Assembly (NCBI GenBank): GCA_016721015.1
Contig: JADKJL010000009.1
Coordinates: 310,001 to 374,000, forward strand
Origin: Lysobacterales bacterium
GTDB taxonomy: Bacteria > Pseudomonadota > Gammaproteobacteria > Xanthomonadales > Rhodanobacteraceae
DNA: 64,000 nt
Direction of reading: 5' to 3'
The notes below the pieces were generated by a model. That model was not told where the DNA came from. It made no database searches and was given only the letters and a program-made list of their open reading frames with translations. A program made the translations under genes and the position numbers. Below are positions 15,046 to 23,922 of this stretch, piece by piece (position 1 is the first letter of the stretch; each line of letters starts with the position of its first letter).

Positions 15046-17463
15046 ATGTCCACTCCTGAAGACAAGTCGAACAAGATCGTCGAACTCAAGCAACGCCAGG
15101 CTGGCGCGGCGGGTTCGCAGGATCGACTGGGCGAGCTGCTCAAACTTGTCCGTGGCATTGCGCTCAAGCGCGTCAACGGGCTCGTCAGTACCCTCTTTGA
15201 GAACGTCGATGATGCCTTGTTCCACCTCGCTGAGCGCGCCGAGAGCAATGCTGTCCAGGTTCAGTTCTTCGATGGCATGCGGGAAGTCCGCAAGAAGCGC
15301 CAGCTCGTCGAGCGCGTATTTCAGGAACAGCTTTCGCAGATCTTCAGCGACTTCGCCGCGGGCAGGTTGAAACCGGTTCGCCCGGAAGTGACCAATCCGT
15401 CCAATACAGGGCTGAGTCTGGTCGATGATCAGGAACTTGAAGACTCGCTGGCTATTTCAAGCATGGTGGCCAAAGCGGAAAACCGGCTCGCGCGAACCCT
15501 GCATCTGGTCAACCAGCGCCTCTCGGTCATCAGTGGCGGAAATGTCGTGGAAGATGCCAGCAATCCGATTGGGCCGGCGCCGTTGTGCCATGCGTTCCGC
15601 GTTGCCGTTCGCGAATTCGAACTCAACGTCCAGGTCAAACTGATCATCTACAAGCTGTATGACCGCTACGTGATGGCTGGGCTCGATCCATTGTACGAGG
15701 AGGTCAATACCGAACTCATCCGCGCTGGAGTCTTGCCGCAAATCCGCCATCAATTGCCGCAATCGATGCGCAATCGGACAGCTCCCGGGCCGCGTCCGGG
15801 CGCGCCTGGCGAGACCACGATGCCTGCAGGCGGCCCTCAGCCAATGCAGGGAAGCGGCGAATACTCGGAAGGCGGAAGCTACGATCCGGTCGCAGCCGAA
15901 TTGCAGGCCGAACTCTATTCGACCTTGCGCAACCTGCTGGCCAGTCGCCGTCCGATGAACGCCGATCATGCTGGCGACGGTCATTCGGGTTATTCCGGGT
16001 CAGGTGGCGGCATGATCCCGAACCTGAGTCCGACGGATCTGCTCAGCGCCCTGACGATTTTGCAGAGTCAGACCCAGGTCAACCAGGCTCATGCCGACAG
16101 CTTTGCCGACGCCGCCCAGACCGTCCAGCAGCTCAAGCAGGAGTTGCTCGATCAGGCCCAGCGCTTGGGTGGCGCAGCAACCAGCGATCATAACGTCTCC
16201 TCTGCCGATGAAGACACCATCGACCTGGTCGGCATGTTGTTTGAATTCATCCTCCAGGATCGCAATCTGCCGCCGCAAATCCAGGCGATCATCGGACGCT
16301 TGCAGATCCCTTATCTGAAGATCGCGATTCTCGACAAGCATCTGTTCGCCCAGAAATCCCATCCTGCGCGACGCCTGCTTGATGCGATGGCTGAGGCCGG
16401 CAAGAGCTGGTCCGCGGAATCGGATGTCGACAACAAGTTGCATGACCGCATCAAGGCTGTCGCTGAAACGATCCTGAGCGATTTCGACGACGATCTTGCG
16501 GTCATCGAGCATGAGCTGGCTGGATTCGAGCAATTCCTGCACCAGCACAAGCGCCGCGCGGAACTTGCCGAGCAGCGGGCCGCCGAAGTCACCCGGGGAC
16601 GTGAAAAACTCCACACCGCGCGCCGCGATGCCGCGCGGGAAATCCTCGTGCGGATTGGCAATCGCGAACTCGCACCGGTCATCCACAATGTCCTTTCACG
16701 CCCCTGGGCAAACTACCTGGTTCTGACCGATTTGCGCCACGGCAGCGATTCGGAAGAATGGAAGAACGCGTTGCGCTTTGCGGATGAATTTGTCTGGAGC
16801 TCGCTGCCGAAGAAGACCGAGGCCGAAAAGACTCGTTTGCGCGCCCTGCTGCCGCAGCTCGAGAAGGCACTGAAGCATGGTCTGGGGACAGTCGCCTACC
16901 ACGAGGGTGACGTGCGCCTGCTGATGCAGGAGCTCTCGAAGTTCTATCAGGGCCTGCTCAACGGAGAGTCCTTCGAGGTAAAGACGGCGGAGGAAGTGAT
17001 CACCGAGAACGCCGCCGCCGAGAAAGTTGCCGATTCGGGAAAAATCGCGGCAACGGGCGAACCGCCCGTTCCGGTCAACCAGAGTCCGGTCGAGGAAATC
17101 GTCCTGTCCTCGGGCAGCATCGATCCGGAACCCGAAGAAATCATGGACAGCGAAGACGAGTTTGTCGGCGCCGCGCAGCAAATGAAGGTGGGCAACTGGA
17201 TCGAGTTCATTGACGAAAGCGGCAATCGCGAGCGCGCAAAACTATCCTGGATCAGCCCGATCAGCTCGAAATATCTTTTCGTAAATCGCCGCGGACTCAA
17301 GGTCTGCGACAAGTCGATTGCTGCTCTTGCCATTGAATTACGCCGTGGATCCGCAATCCTGCTCGAAGAGGTTCCGTTGTTTGATCGCGCTCTGGACGCC
17401 ATTGTCGAGCGCCTGCGGCAAACCCATGCTACGGAAGCCACGCCAGCGCCGCCGGCGGCCTGA
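15046..17463 (+). CDS. DUF1631 domain-containing protein
   Basis: An 805-residue, largely helical cytoplasmic protein with no signal peptide or membrane segment. Features that fit DUF1631 include the N-terminal FFDGMREVRKKR region, the central LVLTDLRHGSDSEEWKNALRF block and the C-terminal KVGNWIEFIDESGNRERAKLSWI...YLFVNRRG portion, which looks like a PilZ-type beta-barrel. A Gly/Ser/Pro-rich low-complexity linker spans about residues 250-330. PilZ-like domains often bind cyclic di-GMP, but I do not see a clear RxxxR motif, so that role is only a possibility. It lies 84 bp upstream of nadC on the same strand. Function unknown. Confidence 0.85.
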   Translation: MSTPEDKSNKIVELKQRQAGAAGSQDRLGELLKLVRGIALKRVNGLVSTLFENVDDALFHLAERAESNAVQVQFFDGMREVRKKRQLVERVFQEQLSQIFSDFAAGRLKPVRPEVTNPSNTGLSLVDDQELEDSLAISSMVAKAENRLARTLHLVNQRLSVISGGNVVEDASNPIGPAPLCHAFRVAVREFELNVQVKLIIYKLYDRYVMAGLDPLYEEVNTELIRAGVLPQIRHQLPQSMRNRTAPGPRPGAPGETTMPAGGPQPMQGSGEYSEGGSYDPVAAELQAELYSTLRNLLASRRPMNADHAGDGHSGYSGSGGGMIPNLSPTDLLSALTILQSQTQVNQAHADSFADAAQTVQQLKQELLDQAQRLGGAATSDHNVSSADEDTIDLVGMLFEFILQDRNLPPQIQAIIGRLQIPYLKIAILDKHLFAQKSHPARRLLDAMAEAGKSWSAESDVDNKLHDRIKAVAETILSDFDDDLAVIEHELAGFEQFLHQHKRRAELAEQRAAEVTRGREKLHTARRDAAREILVRIGNRELAPVIHNVLSRPWANYLVLTDLRHGSDSEEWKNALRFADEFVWSSLPKKTEAEKTRLRALLPQLEKALKHGLGTVAYHEGDVRLLMQELSKFYQGLLNGESFEVKTAEEVITENAAAEKVADSGKIAATGEPPVPVNQSPVEEIVLSSGSIDPEPEEIMDSEDEFVGAAQQMKVGNWIEFIDESGNRERAKLSWISPISSKYLFVNRRGLKVCDKSIAALAIELRRGSAILLEEVPLFDRALDAIVERLRQTHATEATPAPPAA

Positions 17464-17547
17464 GGATTCCCCGAACCCGGCGGGTGGAATATCCTGTACG
17501 GCGCTCGCAGCAGCGCCTCGCTGGTTGTCAATTTCAGGATCAAGTAC

Positions 17548-18447
17548 ATGCATGATTTCGCACCCCCACAAAGTCCCGGGGTCGGCATGAATGCGACCTC
17601 GTCGCCCATTGCTGATCCAGACGCCGAGTCTATCCGGAACGATGTCGGCCGGGCACTTGCCGAGGACATGGGAAGTGGCGATGTGACCGCTGATCTCCTG
17701 CCGGAATCACGCTACGCCACGGCGCGTGTGGTAACCCGTGAGGCGGCGATCCTTTGCGGCCAGAAGTGGTTCGACGATTGTTTCAAGGCACTCGACTCAC
17801 GCGTAAGCGTCAGCTGGCTGGTCAACGAAGGTTCGGCCGTGCGCGCGGGCGAGACGCTGTGTGAAATCAGCGGACCGGTTCGCGCCCTGGTAACCGGTGA
17901 ACGCAGCGCCTTGAATTTCCTGCAAACACTGTCGGCAACTGCGACAGTGACCGCCGCCTACGTCAATGCAATTCGCGGCACGCGTGCAAGCATCCTGGAT
18001 ACGCGGAAGACCTTGCCTGGCATGCGTCGTGCCCAGAAGTACGCCGTCCGCGTCGGCGGTGGGAAAAATCACCGCATGGGCCTGCACGATGCCATCCTGA
18101 TCAAGGAAAACCACATTGCCGCCGCAGGCTCAATCGGCGCCGCCGTGGCCCGCGCCCGCTTGCTTCACCCTGAAATCATGGTCGAAGTCGAGGTCGAGGA
18201 CTTCAGCGAGCTGCGCGAAGCGCTCGAAGCGGGCGTCGACCGTATCATGCTCGATGAATTCGAACTCGACGAGTTGATGCAGGCCGTCGTCGAGGTCGAT
18301 GGCCGCGTGCCTCTGGAGGTTTCGGGGGGTGTCGGCATCGATCGCGTCCGTGCGATCGCCGAGACTGGTGTCGACTACATTTCAATCGGCGCACTGACCA
18401 AGCATATCCATGCAATTGACCTGTCTATGCGCATTGTTCTGGAATAG
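17548..18447 (+). CDS. nadC: Nicotinate-nucleotide pyrophosphorylase (carboxylating)
   Basis: Quinolinate phosphoribosyltransferase, making nicotinate mononucleotide in de novo NAD synthesis. 299 residues. Substrate-binding motifs are DMGSGDVTADLL, ERSALNFLQTLSATAT, ILDTRKTLPGMRRAQKYAVRVGGGKNHRMGL (read in two blocks of conserved Arg/Lys/His), IKENHI and LEVSGGVGIDRV. AGGA eight bases before the ATG at 17548 supports this start, although ATG 17587 would also leave a complete domain. It converges with the FHA gene, with no clear terminator between them. Confidence 0.96.
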   Translation: MHDFAPPQSPGVGMNATSSPIADPDAESIRNDVGRALAEDMGSGDVTADLLPESRYATARVVTREAAILCGQKWFDDCFKALDSRVSVSWLVNEGSAVRAGETLCEISGPVRALVTGERSALNFLQTLSATATVTAAYVNAIRGTRASILDTRKTLPGMRRAQKYAVRVGGGKNHRMGLHDAILIKENHIAAAGSIGAAVARARLLHPEIMVEVEVEDFSELREALEAGVDRIMLDEFELDELMQAVVEVDGRVPLEVSGGVGIDRVRAIAETGVDYISIGALTKHIHAIDLSMRIVLE

Positions 18448-18472
18448 AAAACCTGCCTATGAGCGACGGCAA

Positions 18473-19279
18473 TCAAATCTTGCCGAGATACATGAGGATT
18501 CCGACAACAAGGACGCCGACAACCACAATGCCGCCTATGATCCAGCCAATAGCCGAACCTGACCCGCCGCCTGGTGCCGATTTGGTGATTTCCTCGACCA
18601 CAGGCGCCGGGGTTGACGGTACGGGAGTGCCCGGCGTCAGCAGCAGGAATCGAACGGTATCAAGGCGAAGCTCATCGCCCGGCATCAGCATTCCGGTATG
18701 CACGCGCTTGTCGTTGATCCAGGTTCCATTGGCAGAACCGAGATCCTCGACCATGATTCCATCTGCGGTAACCTGCAAGCGGGCGTGATGCCGCGAAATC
18801 TCTTCGGCCTGGATTGGAATCCCGCAGTCGCTTTGGCGACCGATCGTCATCGTACCGACCAACGCAAAGTTTCGACCAAAGGTGGTGCCGGAAACCCCGC
18901 GCAGCATGAATTTTGGCAGCGCCATGCGCACACGTGTGCGCCCATCCTCGTCGTCGGCAACGACCGCTGGTGAGGGCGACGGTGCCGCAACACTTCTTTC
19001 GGGCGCAACGACGCGACAGCCAATGCGACCAAACAGGAGCAGGTCACCTGCCTTGAGCGGGCTCTCCTGGGTGATCTGGCGTCCGTTCAACACTGTTGCT
19101 ACGCTTTGGTCGCGGATGCGTACTTTACCCTTGCCATCGTGGAGCTCGATCTCGCAATGGTTGACGGCCACGCCAGGGGCTATCAGAACCACCTGGCAAT
19201 TGCTCCCCGACCCAATCAATGTGATGCCATCAGCCAGATCCACCGCTGCATGCTCACCATTCGGAAATATCAACTTCAT
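18473..19279 (-). CDS. Double-FHA-domain tail-anchored membrane protein
   Basis: A 268-residue protein. The second FHA domain (about residues 140-215) has the canonical phosphothreonine-binding signature: GRQSD at 147-151, ISRHHA at 161-166 and SANGTWIND at 182-190. The first (residues 1-90) is degenerate, with IGSGSNC and VNHCEIE but no GR-S-R-H set. A single membrane helix at residues 244-265 leaves a three-residue tail, so the FHA domains face the cytosol. GGAGGGAG precedes the ATG at 19279, which was chosen over an upstream in-frame start. It lies 31 bases after the kinase gene, so it is probably the kinase's phosphoprotein partner or docking factor. Confidence 0.88.
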   Translation of the reverse strand: MKLIFPNGEHAAVDLADGITLIGSGSNCQVVLIAPGVAVNHCEIELHDGKGKVRIRDQSVATVLNGRQITQESPLKAGDLLLFGRIGCRVVAPERSVAAPSPSPAVVADDEDGRTRVRMALPKFMLRGVSGTTFGRNFALVGTMTIGRQSDCGIPIQAEEISRHHARLQVTADGIMVEDLGSANGTWINDKRVHTGMLMPGDELRLDTVRFLLLTPGTPVPSTPAPVVEEITKSAPGGGSGSAIGWIIGGIVVVGVLVVGILMYLGKI

Positions 19280-19310
19280 CGCATCTCCCTCCAAGCGCCT
19301 TCGCGCCGGA

Positions 19311-21725
19311 TTATTTTTCCAGTTCACGAACCAGGCGAAAACCGAGACTGTTCAGACCCACGTCTTCCGAGTAACTGTCGCTTTCCAGCACACCCTCCTT
19401 GTCCGCAATCGAAAGCCAGCCGCGACCGCGCAGGCCGTGATCACGACAGCCATCGGACAAAGGTGCGCTTTTACCGCAGGCGGCAACCCATTCACGTACA
19501 TTGCCGTCAATATCGAATACGCCGGCTACCGCCGGGAAGCTGCCAACTGGTGCCGTCGCCGCATTGCCATCATCGCAATCAGCACCGGCACGCGAATCGA
19601 AAGCCTTCCGGTAGCTGGCATCTGCGAGGTTTGCGCTTGAGCAGGTGCCGGCTGGAGCATTGCGGGCAACCTGTTCCCATTCCGAGGGCGTCGGCAGTCG
19701 ATAGCGTTTACCGGATCGCTTTGCGATCCAGTCGGCGTAAGCCCGGGCTTCGGCGAAACTCACGCAGACCACAGGGTGCTGATCGGTTTGGCTGATATCG
19801 GCGGATTTCCAGTCGCGTTTGCGGGATGACCTGAAAATCGACTCCCGGTCGCGGCATGAGGGTTCTTTTCCGGCGAATTGGCGCTGCCCTGCGGCACTCC
19901 ACCAGGCGGAGAACTCGCCACGCGTGGTTTCGTGCCGGGCAAAGGCGAGGCCGTTGTTGACAACAACCAGATCCGGGCCCTTGCGCCCCTCAATCAAATC
20001 GTTGAACGCATAACCGGGCTTTCCAATCCGGTCGACTTTGCGCAGGCCGTCACGCGCCGCCGTATTTTTCGGATCAAGGGCAACAACTTTTTCAAATGCC
20101 GCTCTGGCAGCCTGCGCATCCAGCCCTTCGCTGGCAAGCTGTGCCGCCGTCATTCCCTGGTCAACCTCCCGCTTGCGCCGTGCTTTGCCCTCGGCAACGG
20201 TATCGGCACCCTCCGCGATCGATCCGGCGACTTCTTCGACCTTCTCCAGATAGCTGGCGAATTCAGTCAAATTTCCGGTTGCGAACGATTTCTCGGCCAT
20301 CTCCCGGTAGGCCTTTGCCGTATCAACGATGCCCTGCTTGGCCGCCTTCGATGACGGATCGATGCGCAAGGCCAGGCTGAATCGTTCAAATGCGTTCATT
20401 CGCGGAGGATTGGTCAATCGTTGGCCGGCCAGATCGACTCGCGCCTGCCGCACGAGTTGCGCCACCGGATCCACCACAGTCGGGACAGTGGCGAGATCAA
20501 GCGGCAGTACAAGGCCCAAGTCATCGGCTCCGGGCGGATCCTGGGATAGCGGCGGCTCGGTCGCAGGGGTGGTTTCTGGCGCTGCCCTGGCAACAGGCTG
20601 CTGCACGACCGGAGCAATCTGGCTTGGCGCATTTTTTCTTGTTTCCGCGACCTGTGGTGATGCCTCCCTGGTTCGACCGGCAAACAAGGCGTAACCGACC
20701 GAGCCGATCAGCAGGATACCCATCGCTGCCAGTGCCCAGGGCAGCCATGATCGTGGCGGATTGCCGATCGCAGCAGCGGATGTCGCCGGGGCCACGGAGG
20801 CCTCCATGGTCGGCAATACCCCAATACGCGTGGGCGCCTCGCCAACGCGCAGAGCCGATGCCACCACGTCGCGCTGAAGGACTCTCGTGGGTGCATCTTG
20901 CCCGGCTGGTGAGGGAGCAACGCTGCGCGGCTCGATACTTGCGAGTGCCCCGATGAATTCTTCGGCACTCTGATGGCGTTCGGCAGGATCCTTGGCCAAG
21001 GCCTTGTCGATCAATGGCTGCCAGTGCTCCTTGCCGGCGGGCAAGCGCGGAATTGGCTCGAAAACATGCGCATAGGAAACCGCAAAGCCATCAGCCCCTT
21101 CATAGGGAGGTTTACCGGTCAAACCAAACCAGGTGAGCACACCGAGTCCGTACAAATCCGAGCGCGCATCGACATCGCTGCCTCGTGCCTGCTCCGGGCT
21201 CATGTAGTGGCTGGTGCCGACCGAGATACCGGCACTGGTGATCCGTGCAGTCTGACTGAAAGCACGGGCTATGCCGAAGTCGGTCAACAGGGGTGTGTCG
21301 CTGACATCGAAGAGGATATTCCCCGGGGCGACATCGCGATGGACATAACCGCGATGGTGGGCATAGCCGAGTGCATTGGCGATGCCCTCGAGAACCCGAA
21401 GAAGATCCTTTTCGCTCATGCCGAGGCGAACCCGCTGGGCAAAATCTCCACCCGACAGGTACTGCATCGAGAAATAGTTGAGCTGGCCTTGAGTGACGCC
21501 CACGTCGTAGACCTGAACGATATTCGGATGGGCAAGCGATGCCAGCATCCTCGCTTCCTGCAGGAAGCGTTTGGAAAACGTCGGATCCGCAGCCAACGCG
21601 GGCGCCATGACCTTGAGCGCAACCTCGCGATCAAGCGAAGTCTGCAGGGCCAGATATACGCTGGCCATGCCGCCAATGCCCACTTCGCGTCGGATCACAT
21701 AACCGGGGATGTCAATCGCAGTCAC
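19311..21725 (-). CDS. Ser/Thr protein kinase fused to a formylglycine-generating-enzyme-like domain
   Basis: An 804-residue single-pass membrane protein. Kinase domain 1-265: glycine loop GIGGMASVY (16-24), Lys38 in VALK, Glu57, HRD at 129-131, DFG at 149-151 and SPEQARG in the activation segment. The catalytic loop is HRDVAPGN, so Ala133 replaces the usual Lys of HRDxKPxN. A Pro/Thr/Ala-rich juxtamembrane stretch precedes a membrane helix at 327-349. A TPR-like helical region (about 430-560) and a C-terminal SUMF1/FGE-sulfatase-like domain (about 575-804, with RLPTPSEWEQVAR and DIDGNVREWV) would lie in the periplasm. The double-FHA gene follows. Kinase-FHA pairs regulate type VI secretion in some bacteria, but no T6SS gene is present here. 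Confidence 0.9.
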   Translation of the reverse strand: MTAIDIPGYVIRREVGIGGMASVYLALQTSLDREVALKVMAPALAADPTFSKRFLQEARMLASLAHPNIVQVYDVGVTQGQLNYFSMQYLSGGDFAQRVRLGMSEKDLLRVLEGIANALGYAHHRGYVHRDVAPGNILFDVSDTPLLTDFGIARAFSQTARITSAGISVGTSHYMSPEQARGSDVDARSDLYGLGVLTWFGLTGKPPYEGADGFAVSYAHVFEPIPRLPAGKEHWQPLIDKALAKDPAERHQSAEEFIGALASIEPRSVAPSPAGQDAPTRVLQRDVVASALRVGEAPTRIGVLPTMEASVAPATSAAAIGNPPRSWLPWALAAMGILLIGSVGYALFAGRTREASPQVAETRKNAPSQIAPVVQQPVARAAPETTPATEPPLSQDPPGADDLGLVLPLDLATVPTVVDPVAQLVRQARVDLAGQRLTNPPRMNAFERFSLALRIDPSSKAAKQGIVDTAKAYREMAEKSFATGNLTEFASYLEKVEEVAGSIAEGADTVAEGKARRKREVDQGMTAAQLASEGLDAQAARAAFEKVVALDPKNTAARDGLRKVDRIGKPGYAFNDLIEGRKGPDLVVVNNGLAFARHETTRGEFSAWWSAAGQRQFAGKEPSCRDRESIFRSSRKRDWKSADISQTDQHPVVCVSFAEARAYADWIAKRSGKRYRLPTPSEWEQVARNAPAGTCSSANLADASYRKAFDSRAGADCDDGNAATAPVGSFPAVAGVFDIDGNVREWVAACGKSAPLSDGCRDHGLRGRGWLSIADKEGVLESDSYSEDVGLNSLGFRLVRELEK

Positions 21726-21932
21726 GGCAGCTCCCTACCCTTCCTCCACGATTGTAGCGAATCGCGAACAATTGTCCGCAAATTCTCAATCGGCCTGGCA
21801 AAACTGTGAAACATGACGGCTTTGTCTGGCTGCCGGAGAACAGGTACGGGCGAAATCGTTGTCAATACGGCGGCGCGAACTTCAAGCGAGTCGAGGGCGA
21901 GCGGAATCAACTGGCATGGTTCCCGCCTCAAC

Positions 21933-22334
21933 CTACTTGACCACGTGTAGCCTGGGTCGCTGCGGCGCAGGCTCTGGTTCGGGTGCCTCGGGCGGGGGCG
22001 GCGCGCCGGCCTGCTCGGCCGGAAACATCATGCCCTGGCCATTCTCTTGCGCGTAAATTGCCAGAACAGCCGCCATCGGCACTTCAATCGATTGACTCAC
22101 GCCGCCAAAACGGGCCATGAAGCGCACACTGTCCATTCCAATCTCGAAACGGGCCACCGCGCGCGGGGCGACACTGAGAACCACGCGCCCATCCTTGATC
22201 GCACTCTGCGGCACGCGCACACCGGGCATGCCGGCTTCGACAAGAAGATGGGGCGTCAGGCCATTGTCATTGATCCACTCGTGAATGGCACGCAGAAGAT
22301 ACGGCCGATTCGAGGTCATTGCTGGTTCCGACAC
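21933..22334 (-). CDS. sspB: Stringent starvation protein B, ClpXP adaptor
   Basis: Delivers ssrA-tagged proteins to ClpXP. 133 residues. The dimeric core matches: RPYLLRAIHEWINDNGLTPH, GVRVPQSAIKDGRVVLSVAPRAV, FMARFGGVSQSIEVPMAAVLAIYAQENGQGM. A flexible acidic/Pro-rich linker then leads to the ClpX-binding tail RLHVVK. The likely start is GTG at 22334, because AGGA lies six bases upstream; ATG at 22319 is also possible. It begins nine bases after sspA, the classic sspAB operon. Confidence 0.95.
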   Translation of the reverse strand: MSEPAMTSNRPYLLRAIHEWINDNGLTPHLLVEAGMPGVRVPQSAIKDGRVVLSVAPRAVARFEIGMDSVRFMARFGGVSQSIEVPMAAVLAIYAQENGQGMMFPAEQAGAPPPPEAPEPEPAPQRPRLHVVK

Positions 22335-22343
22335 CCTGTTTCC

Positions 22344-22967
22344 TCATGTATGCAGAACGCGTTCTTCAGGCGTCATGCTGCGCGTGAATACTTGACTGTG
22401 AAAAATCCGCTCGCCGTAGTCGATGATGGGCTGAGCCTCCTTGGGCAACTGGATTCCAAGCGAATCGAAACGCCAGATCAATGGAGCAAATGCACAATCC
22501 GCGAGACTGATCTCAGGGCTCAGGAAGAACTTCGACGCCTTGAATGCAAGCGCGTTGCTGATCAATTCTTCGCGCAGTGCCTTGCGCGCCAACTCGGCAC
22601 CCTTGCCGCCTTCTTCGATCTGGTCGACGAGGGTCAACCAGTCGTTTTCGAGCCGAACCATCGCCAGGCGCAGACGCGCCCGGGAAAGCGGATCGACCGG
22701 CATCAACGGAGGATGCGGATAGCGCTCGTCCAGGTATTCGGAAATGACGCTGGTGTCATAAAGCACCAGATCGCGATCGACCAGGGTTGGCACCGAATTG
22801 TAGGGATTGAGCTCGATCAGATCCTCCGGAGGATTGTCGAGGTCGACGACTACCTGATCGTAACTGACGCCCTTGGCCGACAACACCAGTCGGATTCGAT
22901 GACAATGCACGCAATCGCGCGCTGTGAAAAGAGTGAGTACTGCCCGCGAACGCTGACTCAAGGCCAT
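22344..22967 (-). CDS. sspA: Stringent starvation protein A, RNA polymerase-associated
   Basis: A glutathione-transferase-fold transcription factor that binds RNA polymerase under starvation and acid stress. 207 residues. The thioredoxin-like N-terminal half has LFTARDCVHCHRIRLVL and LNPYNSVPTLVDRDLVLYDTSVISEYLDERYPHPPLMP. The helical half ends with LADCAFAPLIWRF. The Cys/His pair near the N-terminus is not catalytic in SspA. It is the first gene of sspAB, downstream of petABC on the same strand with a 196-bp gap. Confidence 0.95.
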   Translation of the reverse strand: MALSQRSRAVLTLFTARDCVHCHRIRLVLSAKGVSYDQVVVDLDNPPEDLIELNPYNSVPTLVDRDLVLYDTSVISEYLDERYPHPPLMPVDPLSRARLRLAMVRLENDWLTLVDQIEEGGKGAELARKALREELISNALAFKASKFFLSPEISLADCAFAPLIWRFDSLGIQLPKEAQPIIDYGERIFHSQVFTRSMTPEERVLHT

Positions 22968-23139
22968 CTCGGCACACCTCCCCTGGCGGACTGCAGGCCC
23001 GCAAGACCAAGCGGCCGGATTGATCCCGGCCGTTCCCGTTCGTTGGCACTCTACTACGCGGAAACGAAACCGGATAGATGCAATGGAATCGCCGGACGTG
23101 CAACGGATTATTGCCCTTGCTCAGGCCGTCGCCGAACCG

Positions 23140-23158
23140 GCCGGGGCGAGGCCCCGGC
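23140..23158 (-). terminator. GC-rich stem-loop after petC
   Basis: GCCGGGGC and GCCCCGGC (8 bp) flank a 3-base loop, five bases after the petC stop. No T-run follows, so it may stabilise the 3' end or act as a weak or Rho-assisted terminator rather than an intrinsic one. Confidence 0.45.
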
Positions 23159-23163
23159 TTGTA

Positions 23164-23922
23164 TCAATGGACGTCCTTCCAGTATTCCTGCTTGAGGAAA
23201 TAGGCGATCAGGGTGAATACGGCAAGGAACACGATCACCCAGATTCCGATCGATTTGCGCTGCATTGCCGCCGGTTCCGCCGCGTACTGGAGGAAATTCG
23301 CGACATCACGCGCAACCCCATCAAACTCCTCCGGGTTCAGCTTTCCGGCCTGATGCAGGTCGAATCCCTCGAATTCTCCAGGATTCCCGCCCTCGACCGG
23401 CTTGAATCTGGCGGTCTGAACGCCCTGAAGCTCCCACAGCGCATTTGGCATCGCGGCATTCGGAAAAGCCGTATTGTTCCAACCGATCGGTCGGCTCGAA
23501 TCGAGATAGAACGACTTCAGGTAGTTGTAGACATAGTCCACGCCCTTGGCGCGCGCCATCAGCGAAAGATCGGGTGGCGCCACGCCGAACCAGGCCTTGC
23601 CATCGGCGGCATTTATGCTCGGCGGAATGCGATCGCCAAAATTTGCCGGGGTAAAGTTCAGGTTCTGCATGACCTGCTCCTGGCTAAGCCGCAGATCCTC
23701 GGCAATGCGCGAATAGCGCATCAGGCTCAACGAATGGCAGCCCGAGCAATAGTTGAAATAGATCTTCGCTCCGTTCTGCAGTGAACCCAGGTCCGAAAGG
23801 TTCGCATTCGACGCGGGCAAACCTTCCGAGGAAGCCATCGCGGCCGGCGCAAAGGTCAGCGCCAAACCGAGCAGGAAGCCACTGAACAATCTTTGCATCT
23901 TGTGCATGCCCGTATCAGTCAT
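23164..23922 (-). CDS. petC: Ubiquinol-cytochrome c reductase, cytochrome c1
   Basis: The haem c subunit of complex III, passing electrons from the Rieske centre to soluble cytochrome c. 252 residues. A signal peptide (LFSGFLLGLALTFAPAAMA) precedes the haem site CSGCH in IYFNYCSGCHSLS. The distal Met ligand region PNAAMPNALWEL follows. A C-terminal membrane anchor (IGIWVIVFLAVFTLIAYFL) ends the protein. Its ATG overlaps the petB stop by eight bases, so translation is coupled. It is the last gene of petABC. Confidence 0.96.
   Translation of the reverse strand: MTDTGMHKMQRLFSGFLLGLALTFAPAAMASSEGLPASNANLSDLGSLQNGAKIYFNYCSGCHSLSLMRYSRIAEDLRLSQEQVMQNLNFTPANFGDRIPPSINAADGKAWFGVAPPDLSLMARAKGVDYVYNYLKSFYLDSSRPIGWNNTAFPNAAMPNALWELQGVQTARFKPVEGGNPGEFEGFDLHQAGKLNPEEFDGVARDVANFLQYAAEPAAMQRKSIGIWVIVFLAVFTLIAYFLKQEYWKDVH

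Noticed and set aside
18473..21725. Type VI secretion regulatory module
   Set aside because: A kinase plus FHA pair recalls PpkA/Fha, but no tss, hcp or vgrG gene occurs in the window.
22989..23040. CGGCCGG/CCGGCCG hairpin upstream of sspA as a terminator
   Set aside because: The 7-bp stem has a mismatch at the loop side and no T-run, so it is too weak to call.
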